Below are positions 17,293 to 27,514 of a stretch of 41,024 nt of DNA, piece by piece. The position numbers and the translations under genes were made by a program. Position 1 is the first letter of the stretch; every line of letters begins with the position of its first letter. The notes under the pieces are model-generated. The model searched no databases. It was not told the DNA's origin and worked only from the letters and a program-made list of their open reading frames with translations. Source of the stretch: Deltaproteobacteria bacterium (GTDB taxonomy: Bacteria; Myxococcota_A; UBA9160; SZUA-336); the NCBI GenBank assembly GCA_029261925.1, contig JAJDAJ010000103.1:1-41024 (forward strand), read 5' to 3'.

Positions 17293-18495
17293 TCAGGCGA
17301 AGGCGGCCTCGAGCCGCTCGGGCCCGAGCTCCCAGTAGGCGTCCACGCGCTCGAAGCCGCGACCCGCCAGCGCCCCGCGCTCGAAGCGATCGAGCAGCGC
17401 ACCGACCAGGCACCCGGCCTCGAGGCGCGCCAGGTTGGCCCCCAGGCAGAGGTGCGGTCCCCAGCCGAGCGTGAGGTGCGGCGCCGGATCTTCCCGGTCG
17501 ACGCGGAACGCGCCGGCATCGTCGCCGTAGACCGTCTCGTCGCGGTTCGCCGACGCCATGCCCACGACCAGGCGAGCGCCGGCGGGAACGGTCTGCCCGG
17601 CGATCTCGACGTCGACGCGGCACTTGCGCGTGAGCACCTGCACGACCGCGTCGAGCCGCAGCGACTCCTCGATGGCGGGCGCGATGAGCTTGCGGTCGGC
17701 GTCGAGCGCGTGCCAGAGCTCCGGCGACTCGAGGATCCGGAACAGCAGGTTGCCCAGCAGGTGGGTCGTGGTGTCGTTGCCCGCGATGATCAGGTGCGCG
17801 AGCGTGATGCGGATCTCGACGTCGGTCATGCGGTCGCCGTCGATCTCGGTGAGCGCCAGCCGCGTCACCAGGTCGTCGGGGGGATCGGTCGCGGAGCGGC
17901 GCCGGGCGACCAGACGGTCGATGTAGCCGGCGAACTCCGGGTGCGCGCCCTCGAGGCCCTCGCCGCGCTCGTTGCGGTTCTCGCTGATCCAGCGGCTGGT
18001 CGCCACCTCGTGCGACCAGAGGCTGTACTGCGCGTAGTCCTCGAGCGGCACGCCGATCAGGTTGGCCGAGACCTTCGAGGGCACCGGACGCGTCGCCGCG
18101 GGCACCAGATCGACCGTGGCCCCGGCCTCGAACGCCCCGACCAGCTCGCGGCAGAGCTGCTCGGTGTAGCCGCGCAGCGCGCGGTAGTTGGCCTGGTTGA
18201 GCGTGACCTGCTCGAGCCGGCGCAGCCGGGTGTGGTCCGGCGGATCCATCTCGTTGATCATCCGCTGGTCCCGTGGGATGACGATGCCCGGCCCGCGCAG
18301 CCCGCCCTCGTTGGAGAAGCTGCGGATGTCGCTCAGCGCCCGCCGGCAGTCCTCGTAGCGCGACAGGTACCAGAAGCCGGACGGCGTCGGCGCCACGGGA
18401 CGCTCGCGCCGCAGCGCGGCCATGGTCGCGTAGGGGATCTCGCCCCAGCCGTCGCGGAACGGATCGAAGCGGTCGAGGTCGATCGCAGTGCTCAC
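17293..18495 (-). CDS. Cytochrome P450 monooxygenase (first of three)
   Basis: A 400-residue soluble bacterial P450. The I-helix motif AGNDTTTH is at residues 238-245, the K-helix ESLR at 277-280, and the heme loop LGWGPHLCLG at 343-352 with axial Cys350. The first residue of the heme loop is Leu where Phe is usual. It should hydroxylate a hydrophobic molecule using O2 and an external ferredoxin and reductase, neither of which is encoded nearby. Start is GTG 18495, overlapping the stop of the upstream luciferase-like gene (GTGA), so the two are translationally coupled. The gene ends 19 bases from the convergent PPOX gene. The substrate is unknown; the context suggests isoprenoid-like acids. 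Confidence 0.93.
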   Translation of the reverse strand: MSTAIDLDRFDPFRDGWGEIPYATMAALRRERPVAPTPSGFWYLSRYEDCRRALSDIRSFSNEGGLRGPGIVIPRDQRMINEMDPPDHTRLRRLEQVTLNQANYRALRGYTEQLCRELVGAFEAGATVDLVPAATRPVPSKVSANLIGVPLEDYAQYSLWSHEVATSRWISENRNERGEGLEGAHPEFAGYIDRLVARRRSATDPPDDLVTRLALTEIDGDRMTDVEIRITLAHLIIAGNDTTTHLLGNLLFRILESPELWHALDADRKLIAPAIEESLRLDAVVQVLTRKCRVDVEIAGQTVPAGARLVVGMASANRDETVYGDDAGAFRVDREDPAPHLTLGWGPHLCLGANLARLEAGCLVGALLDRFERGALAGRGFERVDAYWELGPERLEAAFA

Positions 18496-19349
18496 GCGCC
18501 GACCTCACCCATCAGTCCCGCGAACCCGTCGAGCAGCGGCAGCACGGTCTCGCGTCCGGCCGCAGGCAGGCCGAGCACCACGCGCTCGACGCCGGCGGCG
18601 GCGTACGCCGCCAGGCGCTCCGCCTGCGGCGGCCAGTGCGCCTGCGCCAGCACCACCGAGATCGGCACCTCGGCCGGGGTGCGCTCGTGCTCGGCGAGCA
18701 GCGCGTCGAGCTCGCGCCGCGTCGCGGCGGGGTCCTCGATGTCGTAGGAGACCGGCATCCAGCCGTCGCCCCAGCGCGCGGCCCGGCGCGCCCCGTGTGG
18801 CCAGCCGCCCCCCACCAGCACCGGCAGCCGCTCCTGGACGGGCTTGGGCCAGGTCATCATCGGCGGGAAGTCGACGTGCTTGCCATGGTACTCGGGCTTG
18901 CTGCGCGTCCAGATCTCGCGCATGGCCTCGACGCGCTCGCGCATCAGCGCGAAGCGGGTGGACGGGTCGGTGCCGTGGTCCTCCATCTCCTCGAGGTTCC
19001 AGCCCGCACCCACGCCGAAAACAAAGCGTCCGTCGCTGAGCTGGTCCAGGCTCGCCACCTGCTTGGCGGTCTGGATCGGGTCGCGCTGCGTCACCAGGCA
19101 GATGCCCGTACCCAGGCGGATGCGCCGCGTCGCCTGGGCTGCCGTGGCCAGCGCGACGAACGGGTCCATCACGTCGTAGTACATCTTGGGCAGGTCGCCG
19201 CCGCCGGGGTACGGCGAGCGCCGCGACAGCGGGATGTGCGAGTGCTCGGCGACCCAGAGTGACTCGAAGCCGCGCGCCTCGGCCTCGACCGCCAGCTCCG
19301 CCGGTCGGATGGAGGAGTCGGTCGGGAAGATGAACACGCCGTACTGCAT
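18492..19349 (-). CDS. Luciferase-like, probably F420-dependent oxidoreductase
   Basis: A 285-residue luciferase-like monooxygenase (LLM) TIM barrel. Its start MQYGVFIFPTDSSIRPAELA, then ESLWVAEHSHIP, IRLGTGICLVTQRDPIQTAK, GRFVFGVGAGWNLEEM and PVLVGGGWPHGARRAARWGDGW are the standard strands of the F420-type LLM class (the family to which mycobacterial Rv2161c belongs). Known members use reduced F420 or FMN; which cofactor applies here cannot be read from sequence. The gene is followed without a gap by a P450 (GTGA overlap) and preceded by a crotonase on the same strand. A TACGCT hexamer lies 12 bases before the ATG and no purine-rich ribosome site is obvious. Confidence 0.88.
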   Translation of the reverse strand: MQYGVFIFPTDSSIRPAELAVEAEARGFESLWVAEHSHIPLSRRSPYPGGGDLPKMYYDVMDPFVALATAAQATRRIRLGTGICLVTQRDPIQTAKQVASLDQLSDGRFVFGVGAGWNLEEMEDHGTDPSTRFALMRERVEAMREIWTRSKPEYHGKHVDFPPMMTWPKPVQERLPVLVGGGWPHGARRAARWGDGWMPVSYDIEDPAATRRELDALLAEHERTPAEVPISVVLAQAHWPPQAERLAAYAAAGVERVVLGLPAAGRETVLPLLDGFAGLMGEVGA

Positions 19350-19361
19350 GACCCGGCCGGC

Positions 19362-19367
19362 AGCGTA
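19362..19367 (-). promoter_or_regulatory. -10-like hexamer before the luciferase-like gene
   Basis: TACGCT on the minus strand lies twelve bases before ATG 19349. It sits in the same GGTACGCTG context as the divergent site at 7154-7163. Its function is inferred from the resemblance only. Confidence 0.3.
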
Positions 19368-19401
19368 CCACGCGTGCCCGGGACCGGCCCCGCGACCGCG
19401 C

Positions 19402-20214
19402 TCAGCGACCGCCGTAGCGCGGCGGCCGCTTCTCCTGGAAGGCGGCCAGGCCCTCCTTGAAGTCGAGGCTGCGCGAGGACAGCTCCATCGCGTAGGCCTC
19501 GTTCGCGAGCGCGTGCTCGAGGTCGAGCTCGAGCGAGCGCTGCAGCGTCCACTTGGTGAGCCCGACGGCGACCGTGGCCGCGCCGGCCAGCTCGTCGACC
19601 AGCGCGGCGACCGCGGCGTCGAGATCGGCGGGCTCGACCGAGCGGTGGATCATGCCCCAGTCGGCCGCCTGCTCGCCGCTGACCTCGCGCCCGAGCAGCA
19701 GCAGCTCGCGCGCGCGGGCCACGCCCACCATGCGCGGGAGCAGCCAGCTGCCGCCGCTGTCGGGCGTGAAGCCCCGCTTGACGAAGGGCTCCCAGAAGCG
19801 CGCGTCGTGGCTGGCGAGCGTGAAGTCCGCCGCCAGCGCCAGGTGACAGCCAATGCCCGCCGCCCAGCCGCGCACGGCGCAGACGATCGGCAGCTGCACC
19901 TGGAGCATGGCCGGAATCAGCCGGTGCGCCTGCCGCGGCAGGCGGCGCGAGATGTCGCCCGCGCGCGGCCGCGGCCCATCCTTGCGGTTGATCGCGACGA
20001 AGTCGGCCCCGCCGCAGAAGTGCTCGCCCTCGCCTTCGAGCACGATGACCCGGATCTCAGGGTCGTCCACGGCGCTCTCGATCGCGTCGATCAGCAGCGC
20101 CATCATCGGGTGGCTCAGCGAGTTGCGCTTGTCGGGCCGCTGCAGGCGCAGGCGCAGCGCCGGCCCCAGCTTCTCGATGCCGACCCAGGAGCGTTGCTCC
20201 TCCGGGATCTCCAT
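19402..20214 (-). CDS. Crotonase-family protein (isomerase-like active site)
   Basis: A 270-residue crotonase-fold protein starting at ATG 20214 behind an AGGAGGGG ribosome site. The oxyanion segment is GEGEHFCGGADFVAI. Both classical hydratase glutamates are missing: the Glu144 position reads His in GCHLALAAD and the Glu164 position reads Phe in WEPFVKRG. Asp152 in FTPDSGGSWLLPR takes the place used by PaaG-type isomerases. It ends EGLAAFQEKRPPRYGGR, as is normal for the family. I infer an isomerase or another crotonase reaction rather than plain hydration. It is probably co-transcribed with the luciferase-like and P450 genes downstream and divergent from a tandem CoA-transferase. Confidence 0.88.
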   Translation of the reverse strand: MEIPEEQRSWVGIEKLGPALRLRLQRPDKRNSLSHPMMALLIDAIESAVDDPEIRVIVLEGEGEHFCGGADFVAINRKDGPRPRAGDISRRLPRQAHRLIPAMLQVQLPIVCAVRGWAAGIGCHLALAADFTLASHDARFWEPFVKRGFTPDSGGSWLLPRMVGVARARELLLLGREVSGEQAADWGMIHRSVEPADLDAAVAALVDELAGAATVAVGLTKWTLQRSLELDLEHALANEAYAMELSSRSLDFKEGLAAFQEKRPPRYGGR

Positions 20215-20320
20215 GCGCGCCCCTCCTGCACGGCCGCGGCTGCCCGCGGATCGCGGCCGGATTGAAGCACTTTGCAGCGCCGCACCCCAGCCGGTCCGGC
20301 AGCCTCGCGTGCGTTCGGGG

Positions 20321-20326
20321 TATACA
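20321..20326 (+). promoter_or_regulatory. -10-like hexamer TATACA before the tandem CoA-transferase
   Basis: TATACA ends 15 bases before ATG 20342, with a GGGAGG ribosome site between. The leader would be only about 9 bases. A divergent TTCAAT on the minus strand may serve the crotonase gene. No -35 is recognisable. Confidence 0.35.
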
Positions 20327-20341
20327 GGGCCAGGGAGGCCG

Positions 20342-22720
20342 ATGCCGGGTCTGGAAACGAAGCGGGCAAGCGCGTACCCCCTCGAGGGCCTGAGGGTCCT
20401 GGAGCTGGGCGACTCGGTTCCCAGCGCCTTCGCGGGGCGCTGGCTCGCGGCGCTGGGCGCCGACGTGATCGCGGCCTCGGTGCGCGACGCGCACGCCGAC
20501 CCGGCGCACCAGGCGCGCCGCATCTATCTCGACGCGAGCAAGCAGCGGCTCGAGCTCGATCCCGCCGATCCCGCGAGCGGCCCGCGGCTGCGCGCGGAGC
20601 TGGCCGCCGCCGATCTGCTGCTCGACGGGGCCGGCCGCGGCGTGCTCGAGGCCGCGGACCTGGCACCCTGGCTCGGGGAGAGCCGGGGCCCGGCCTCGGT
20701 CTCGGTGACACCGTTCGGTGACATCGGGGCCGCCGCCGACCTGGCGGCCGCGCCGATCACGCTGTCGGCGCTGGCGGGCATGATGTGGCTGGTCGGCGCA
20801 CCGGGACTGCCGCCCCTGGAGCAGTGGGGCGACCAGCCCGAGCACCTGGCCGGCCTGCACGCGCTCGGCGCGTGCCTGGCCGCGCTGTATGCCGGCATCC
20901 TGCGGGGCGAGAGCGTGCACTACGACCTGAGCGTGCACGCCTGCGCCGCCACCGTGGTCGGCCACCACACCGCGCGCGTCTCGCAGATGAGTGCGGGGCC
21001 CGAGGCGCGCACGGGGCCGCGCTCGCTCTGGCGCGTGTACCGCAGCGCCGACGGCTGGGCCGTGATCTGCGCGCTCGCGCGCAACTACGGCCGCATGGCC
21101 GACGCCATGGACCTGCCCGAGCTCGCCGAGGTCTCGCCGTTCCTCGACCACGGCAAGCGACCCGAGGAGGAGGCACGGATCACGGGCATGATCGAGCGCT
21201 GGTTCGCGAGCCGCACCGGAGTCGAGATCGACGAGCTAGCGCACGCCGAGCGCGTACCGATCGCCCGCGTGCGCTCACCCTCGGAGGTCGCCGCGTCCGC
21301 ACAGCTGGCGCACCGCGGCTTCTTCGCAGATGGGCCCGGGGGCACGCGTGTTCCGCGCAAGCTCTGGGAGAGCGCGGCGACGCGCTGGCGCGAGCCCGCC
21401 GCACCGCGCCCGGCGGGCAAGACGCCCGCGCCGCGTGCGCGCCCGGCCCTGGCCCCGACGTCGCGACCGCTCGCGGGCGTGCGGGTGCTGGACCTGGGCC
21501 AGATCTGGGCCGGGCCCTACGCCGCGTGCCTGCTGGCCGACCAGGGCGCCGACGTGATCAAGGTCGAGTCGCCGACGAACTGGGATCCCAACCGCTGCGC
21601 GGCGCCCCCGCCCGCGGGGCGCGAGGCCCGCTGGTGGAACACCTGCGCGTACTTCCACGAGTACAGCCGCAACAAGCGCTCGGTCGGGCTCGAGCTGCGC
21701 CACCCCCGCGGGCGCGAGCTTCTGGGCCGGCTCATCTCGCACGCCGACGTGGTGATCGAGAACCTGCGCGCCGACGTGCTCGACCGGCTCGGCATCGGCT
21801 TCGACTGGATGCGCGAGCAGCGGCGCGACGTGATCCTGGTCAGCATGGCCGCCTTCGGCAAGTCGGGGCCCGACTCGGTTCTGCCGGGCTACGGCCCGAT
21901 GATCGAGGCCCTGTCCGGGCTCGCCGGGCTCACCGGCTACGGCGACGCCCAGCCTCGCCTCGCCAACGGCTACGCCTATGGCGATCCGGTCGCGGCGACC
22001 GCGGGCGCCAGCGCCGCGATCGTCGCGCTGCTGCAGCGCGCGCGCACCGGCGACGGGCAGCACGTCGATCTGGCGCAGCGCGACGTGACCACGGCGCTGC
22101 TCGGCGAGGCGTTCGCGTTCGCATCGCTGACCGGCCGCGATCCGGAGCAGCGCGGGAATCGCCGCCCGGGCTGGGCCCCGTACGGAGTCTACCCCTGCGC
22201 CGGCCGGGACGACTGGGTGGCGATCGCGGTCGGCGACGACGCGCAGTGGCGCGCGCTGCGGACCGTGCTCGGCGAGCCGGACTGGGCAACGGACCCGGGG
22301 CTGGACCGGCTCGCGGATCGCGAGGCGCGCGCCGACGAGGTCGACGAGCAGCTCGGCGCCTGGACGCACGAGCACAGCAAGCACGACGTCTTCGCCCGCT
22401 GCAGCCTCGCGGGCGTGCCCGCCGCGCCCGTGTACCGGCCCGAGGAGGTCCTGCACGACGCCCGCCTGGCGGCGCGCGACTTCCACGAGCGCGTGGAGCA
22501 CCCGGCCGTCGGGGCCTGGCGCATGCACGGCTGGGCCTGGCGTCCGCGCGGCGCCGGTCGCTGCGTCCGCAGCCCGGCACCCGACTTCGGCGCCCACAAT
22601 CACGAGGTGCTCCAGGGCCTGCTGGGCCTGCAGCCCGCCGAGATCGAGGCCCTGCTGCGCGACGGCGCGATCGCGAGCGAGCCGCACCACCTGCCGCCGC
22701 TGCCCGGCAGCCGGCGCTGA
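20342..22720 (+). CDS. Tandem-domain class III (CaiB/BaiF) CoA-transferase
   Basis: A complete 792-residue protein with two CaiB/BaiF domains: residues about 14-340 and 376-785, joined by an Ala/Pro/Arg-rich linker. The second starts with the canonical RPLAGVRVLDLGQIWAGPYA and contains GADVIKVESP, the SRNKRSVGLEL strand and the catalytic Asp548 in YGDPVAATAG. In the first domain the aligned place is Glu167 (DQPEHLAGLHA), and several strands are degenerate, so only the C-terminal half looks catalytic. The layout matches the partial gene at the left edge. Start ATG 20342 has GGGAGG six bases upstream. It is divergent from the crotonase gene; a PQQ dehydrogenase gene follows after 70 bases. The acyl substrate is unknown. 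Confidence 0.9.
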   Translation: MPGLETKRASAYPLEGLRVLELGDSVPSAFAGRWLAALGADVIAASVRDAHADPAHQARRIYLDASKQRLELDPADPASGPRLRAELAAADLLLDGAGRGVLEAADLAPWLGESRGPASVSVTPFGDIGAAADLAAAPITLSALAGMMWLVGAPGLPPLEQWGDQPEHLAGLHALGACLAALYAGILRGESVHYDLSVHACAATVVGHHTARVSQMSAGPEARTGPRSLWRVYRSADGWAVICALARNYGRMADAMDLPELAEVSPFLDHGKRPEEEARITGMIERWFASRTGVEIDELAHAERVPIARVRSPSEVAASAQLAHRGFFADGPGGTRVPRKLWESAATRWREPAAPRPAGKTPAPRARPALAPTSRPLAGVRVLDLGQIWAGPYAACLLADQGADVIKVESPTNWDPNRCAAPPPAGREARWWNTCAYFHEYSRNKRSVGLELRHPRGRELLGRLISHADVVIENLRADVLDRLGIGFDWMREQRRDVILVSMAAFGKSGPDSVLPGYGPMIEALSGLAGLTGYGDAQPRLANGYAYGDPVAATAGASAAIVALLQRARTGDGQHVDLAQRDVTTALLGEAFAFASLTGRDPEQRGNRRPGWAPYGVYPCAGRDDWVAIAVGDDAQWRALRTVLGEPDWATDPGLDRLADREARADEVDEQLGAWTHEHSKHDVFARCSLAGVPAAPVYRPEEVLHDARLAARDFHERVEHPAVGAWRMHGWAWRPRGAGRCVRSPAPDFGAHNHEVLQGLLGLQPAEIEALLRDGAIASEPHHLPPLPGSRR

Positions 22721-22766
22721 TCCCACCCGGAACTCCGCCGCCCGCGAAACCCCGACCGGCGCGTGC

Positions 22767-22785
22767 CACAATCGCGGCGGGAGGT
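22767..22785 (+). promoter_or_regulatory. -10-like CACAAT and ribosome site deciding a TTG start
   Basis: CACAAT (22767-22772) is followed by GGAGGT (22780-22785), five bases before TTG 22791. The ribosome site decides the start of the PQQ dehydrogenase and places its lipoprotein signal at residue 1. Confidence 0.55.
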
Positions 22786-22790
22786 GCCCC

Positions 22791-24884
<2,094 letters not shown>

Positions 24885-25061
24885 ACGCGGGGCACAGCGC
24901 CCCACCTGACCCATTTTCGCCAGGCATGCCCCGGTGCGGTCCATGAAATCGGCCTCCGGGCTTGCGATCCTCCCGCGTCAGCCCCTGCCAGTTTCGCCCG
25001 GCCCGGCGCTGGCCCGGCCGGCCCCGCAGGGACCTGAACCGCCGACGAGGAGATCGCCAGA
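24885..25061 (+). other. Longest intergenic gap, between PQQ dehydrogenase and TonB receptor
   Basis: 177 bases without a gene. A small hairpin, GGGGC with GCCCC (24889-24903, five-base loop), follows the dehydrogenase stop but no T-run follows it. No clear -10 element is visible on either strand before the receptor start; the GAGGAGA ribosome site lies at its end. The two genes may share a transcript. Confidence 0.5.
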
Positions 25062-27392
25062 ATGACGCGGACCATCCCCAGCCTCGCGCTCGCAGCAGCG
25101 CTCGCCGCCGGGCTCGCACCCGCGACCAGGAATGCAGCGGCCCAGGGCACAGCGACCGACGCCTCGGATCGCCCGAGCCAGCTCGAGAGCATCACCGTGA
25201 CCGCGCGCAAGGTCGAGGAGAGCCTGCAGGAGGCACCGGTCGCCGTCTCCGCGTTCACGGGCGAGGAGCTCGAGAAGAGCGGCGTGCAGCAGATCGAGGA
25301 GATCGCCTGGAACACGCCGTCCCTGCGCTTCCAGCCAGTGCCCACGATCGGCAGTGCACCGACCATCACGCTGCGCGGCCTGACGCAGAACGACCCGCTG
25401 CCCACGATCGACCCGTCCGTCGGCATCTACATCGACGGCGTCTACCTGGGCCGGCTCACGGGTGGCAACGCGAACCTGCTCGACGTCGAGCGCGTCGAGG
25501 TGCTGCGTGGCCCGCAGGGCACCCTGTACGGCAAGAACACCACCGGCGGCGCGATGAACATCATCTCGAAGAAGCCCGACGGCACCACGGGCGGCTGGGG
25601 GCGCGTCACGCTGGGCAGCGACGACCAGCGCGACTTCGCCGGCGCGGTGCAGTTCCCGATCCTCGAGGACGTGCTCTCGGCGCGGATCGCGAGCGCGGTC
25701 TACTACCGGGACGGCTTTCACCGCATCGTACCCGACCTGTCGGTCCCGGGCGAGCCGGCGGTGCGCGACGCCAAGGGTCAGGAGAACAAGGGCTACTACG
25801 GTCGCGGCAGTGTGCTCTGGACGCCGACCGACCGCTTCGAGGCGCTGTTCCAGTACTACCAGATCAAGGAGCGGCAGAACAACAAGTCGCCGCACGTCAT
25901 CGAGGTCACGGACTGTGCGCCTGCGGCCGCGGGCGGCAACTTCCTGATCAGCGCCGCGGCATGCACGCAGCTCGGATCGTTCGAGGACAAGCACGGCCAC
26001 CGGGCGACCGCACCCACCCCGGGAATCGGCGATCGTGACGACCTGGATGCCCGAGGCGCCAGCCTGACCCTGACCAGGGAGTACGACAACTCGACGCTCA
26101 AGCTACTGACGGGTCACCGCGACAGCACGGTCCGCCGGACAGGTGACTCCGACGGCACTCCGCTGAACATCTTCTCGACGCGCGCCGAGAACAAGTCCAC
26201 CCAGTTCAGCCAGGAGATCCAGCTGACCGGGACCCTCGCGGAGAGGCTGGAGTACGTCTCCGGCATCTACTGGTACCAGGAGAAGTCCACCGAGGACGGC
26301 GCGAGCGTCTTCGGCACCGGCAACGGTGCAGCGGGCTTTCAGACGACCGGTGAGCTGACCTCGCTGATCCGGTCGTGGGCGCTGTATCTCAACGCGAACT
26401 ACGCGCTCACGGACCGCCTGAGCCTGATCGCGGGCATCCGCAGCAATTACGAGCGGCGCGAGATGGACCGCGCCAACTGGAGCGGCACCGGGATGAACCT
26501 GCCGTTCCCCGCGGAGCGCCTCGCGACGACGGGCCTGAGCTGCAATCCCAGCGGCCGCTTCGACGCGATCACCTGGACCGGCGGCGCCGAGTACGTCGTG
26601 AGCGACGACATCATGCTCTACGGTCGCGCCGACAAGGGCTTCCGGAGCGGCGGCTTCAATGGTCGCGCCTCTTCCAACCTCGCGCAGTGCGATTCGTTCC
26701 AGGAGGAATTCGTCACGTCGTACGAGCTCGGCAGCAAGTCGGAGTTCTTCGACAACCGGATGCGCCTGAACGTCGCGGCGTACCTCGCGAACTACGTGGA
26801 CATCCAGCAGACGCAGCTCATCCCCGGGCTCGGGAACATCACGACGGTGCTCAACGCCGGGCGCGCGCAGATCTCGGGCGGCGAGCTCGAGGTCCGCGGG
26901 GTACCCGCCGAGGGGCTCCAGCTCGGCGCCACGCTGGGCGTCACGATCGTCCGCTTCAAGCACGGTCCCCGCAAGGACGGCTCGCCCGTCGCAGTCTCCA
27001 ACGGCGACGGCACCGGCCGGCAGGAGCCGCAGAACACGCCGCGGCTGACCTACAGCCTCAGCGCCAGCTACGACTTCCCGCCCATGGACCTCGGCGAGCT
27101 GAGCGCGAGGCTCGACTACAGCTACCAGAGCCGCAACCAGGGCAGCCCGGAGAACAATGCCAACCTGCTCCAGCCGCCGTTCGCGCTGCTGAACGGGCGC
27201 GTCAGCCTGTACATGCCCGACCATGGCCTGGAGCTCGCGCTCTGGGGCAAGAACATCCTGGACCGCGAGTACTTCTACAGTGGCGTCAACTTCGCGCGCA
27301 ACGGCATCGGCTTCATCGGCCGCTCCTACGGCGCCCCGCGCCAGGTCGGCGTCGAGCTGACCTACCGCTTCGGGTCCGACCGCAGGAGCTGA
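25062..27392 (+). CDS. TonB-dependent outer-membrane receptor
   Basis: A 776-residue outer-membrane receptor that imports a ligand using TonB energy. Residues 1-28 are a signal peptide ending NAAAQ. LESITVTARK precedes the plug domain, which includes EAPVAVSAFTGEELEKSGV, VGIYIDGVYLGR and VEVLRGPQGTLYGKNTTGG. The rest is a beta barrel with alternating aromatic strands, ending in LTYRFGSDRRS, an aromatic-rich final strand. The type resembles receptors expanded in bacteria that eat sterols, terpenoids and other hydrophobic compounds, but the ligand cannot be inferred. ATG 25062 has GAGGAGA eleven bases upstream. It lies between a periplasmic PQQ dehydrogenase and an amidohydrolase; a large hairpin follows its stop. 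Confidence 0.95.
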   Translation: MTRTIPSLALAAALAAGLAPATRNAAAQGTATDASDRPSQLESITVTARKVEESLQEAPVAVSAFTGEELEKSGVQQIEEIAWNTPSLRFQPVPTIGSAPTITLRGLTQNDPLPTIDPSVGIYIDGVYLGRLTGGNANLLDVERVEVLRGPQGTLYGKNTTGGAMNIISKKPDGTTGGWGRVTLGSDDQRDFAGAVQFPILEDVLSARIASAVYYRDGFHRIVPDLSVPGEPAVRDAKGQENKGYYGRGSVLWTPTDRFEALFQYYQIKERQNNKSPHVIEVTDCAPAAAGGNFLISAAACTQLGSFEDKHGHRATAPTPGIGDRDDLDARGASLTLTREYDNSTLKLLTGHRDSTVRRTGDSDGTPLNIFSTRAENKSTQFSQEIQLTGTLAERLEYVSGIYWYQEKSTEDGASVFGTGNGAAGFQTTGELTSLIRSWALYLNANYALTDRLSLIAGIRSNYERREMDRANWSGTGMNLPFPAERLATTGLSCNPSGRFDAITWTGGAEYVVSDDIMLYGRADKGFRSGGFNGRASSNLAQCDSFQEEFVTSYELGSKSEFFDNRMRLNVAAYLANYVDIQQTQLIPGLGNITTVLNAGRAQISGGELEVRGVPAEGLQLGATLGVTIVRFKHGPRKDGSPVAVSNGDGTGRQEPQNTPRLTYSLSASYDFPPMDLGELSARLDYSYQSRNQGSPENNANLLQPPFALLNGRVSLYMPDHGLELALWGKNILDREYFYSGVNFARNGIGFIGRSYGAPRQVGVELTYRFGSDRRS

Positions 27393-27412
27393 GCGCGGCC
27401 GCCATGACTTCC

Positions 27413-27453
27413 GGAGCCGGCCGTTGCGGGCCTCCCCCGCGACGGCCGGCTCC
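27413..27453 (+). terminator. 18-bp hairpin after the TonB receptor gene, no U-tract
   Basis: Bases 27413-27430 pair with 27436-27453 over 18 positions, with one G-T wobble and a five-base loop (CCTCC). It is by far the strongest stem I see in the window. It lies 20 bases after the receptor stop and is followed at once by TATCAT and the amidohydrolase leader, not by a run of T. It may end or stabilise receptor transcripts, or act on the next gene. Confidence 0.55.
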
Positions 27454-27455
27454 CG

Positions 27456-27461
27456 TATCAT
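27456..27461 (+). promoter_or_regulatory. -10-like hexamer TATCAT before the amidohydrolase
   Basis: TATCAT begins three bases after the 18-bp hairpin and would give a leader of about 46 bases, containing a second inverted repeat. Its -35 region would fall inside the hairpin arm. Confidence 0.4.
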
Positions 27462-27472
27462 GTGAGCCGCGC

Positions 27473-27499
27473 GGCGCCGCCCGTCCCGGGACCGGCGCC
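27473..27499 (+). repeat. Inverted repeat in the amidohydrolase leader
   Basis: GGCGCCG (27473-27479) pairs with CGGCGCC (27493-27499), and the interval contains the palindrome GTCCCGGGAC. It ends a few bases before the TGAGGAGA ribosome site, so folding could affect translation of the amidohydrolase. A functional role is not shown. Confidence 0.4.
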
Positions 27500-27514
27500 C
27501 GCTGAGGAGACCCC

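Noticed and set aside
24889..24903. Hairpin after the PQQ dehydrogenase as terminator
   Set aside because: A five-base stem with no T-run behind it, common by chance at this GC content.
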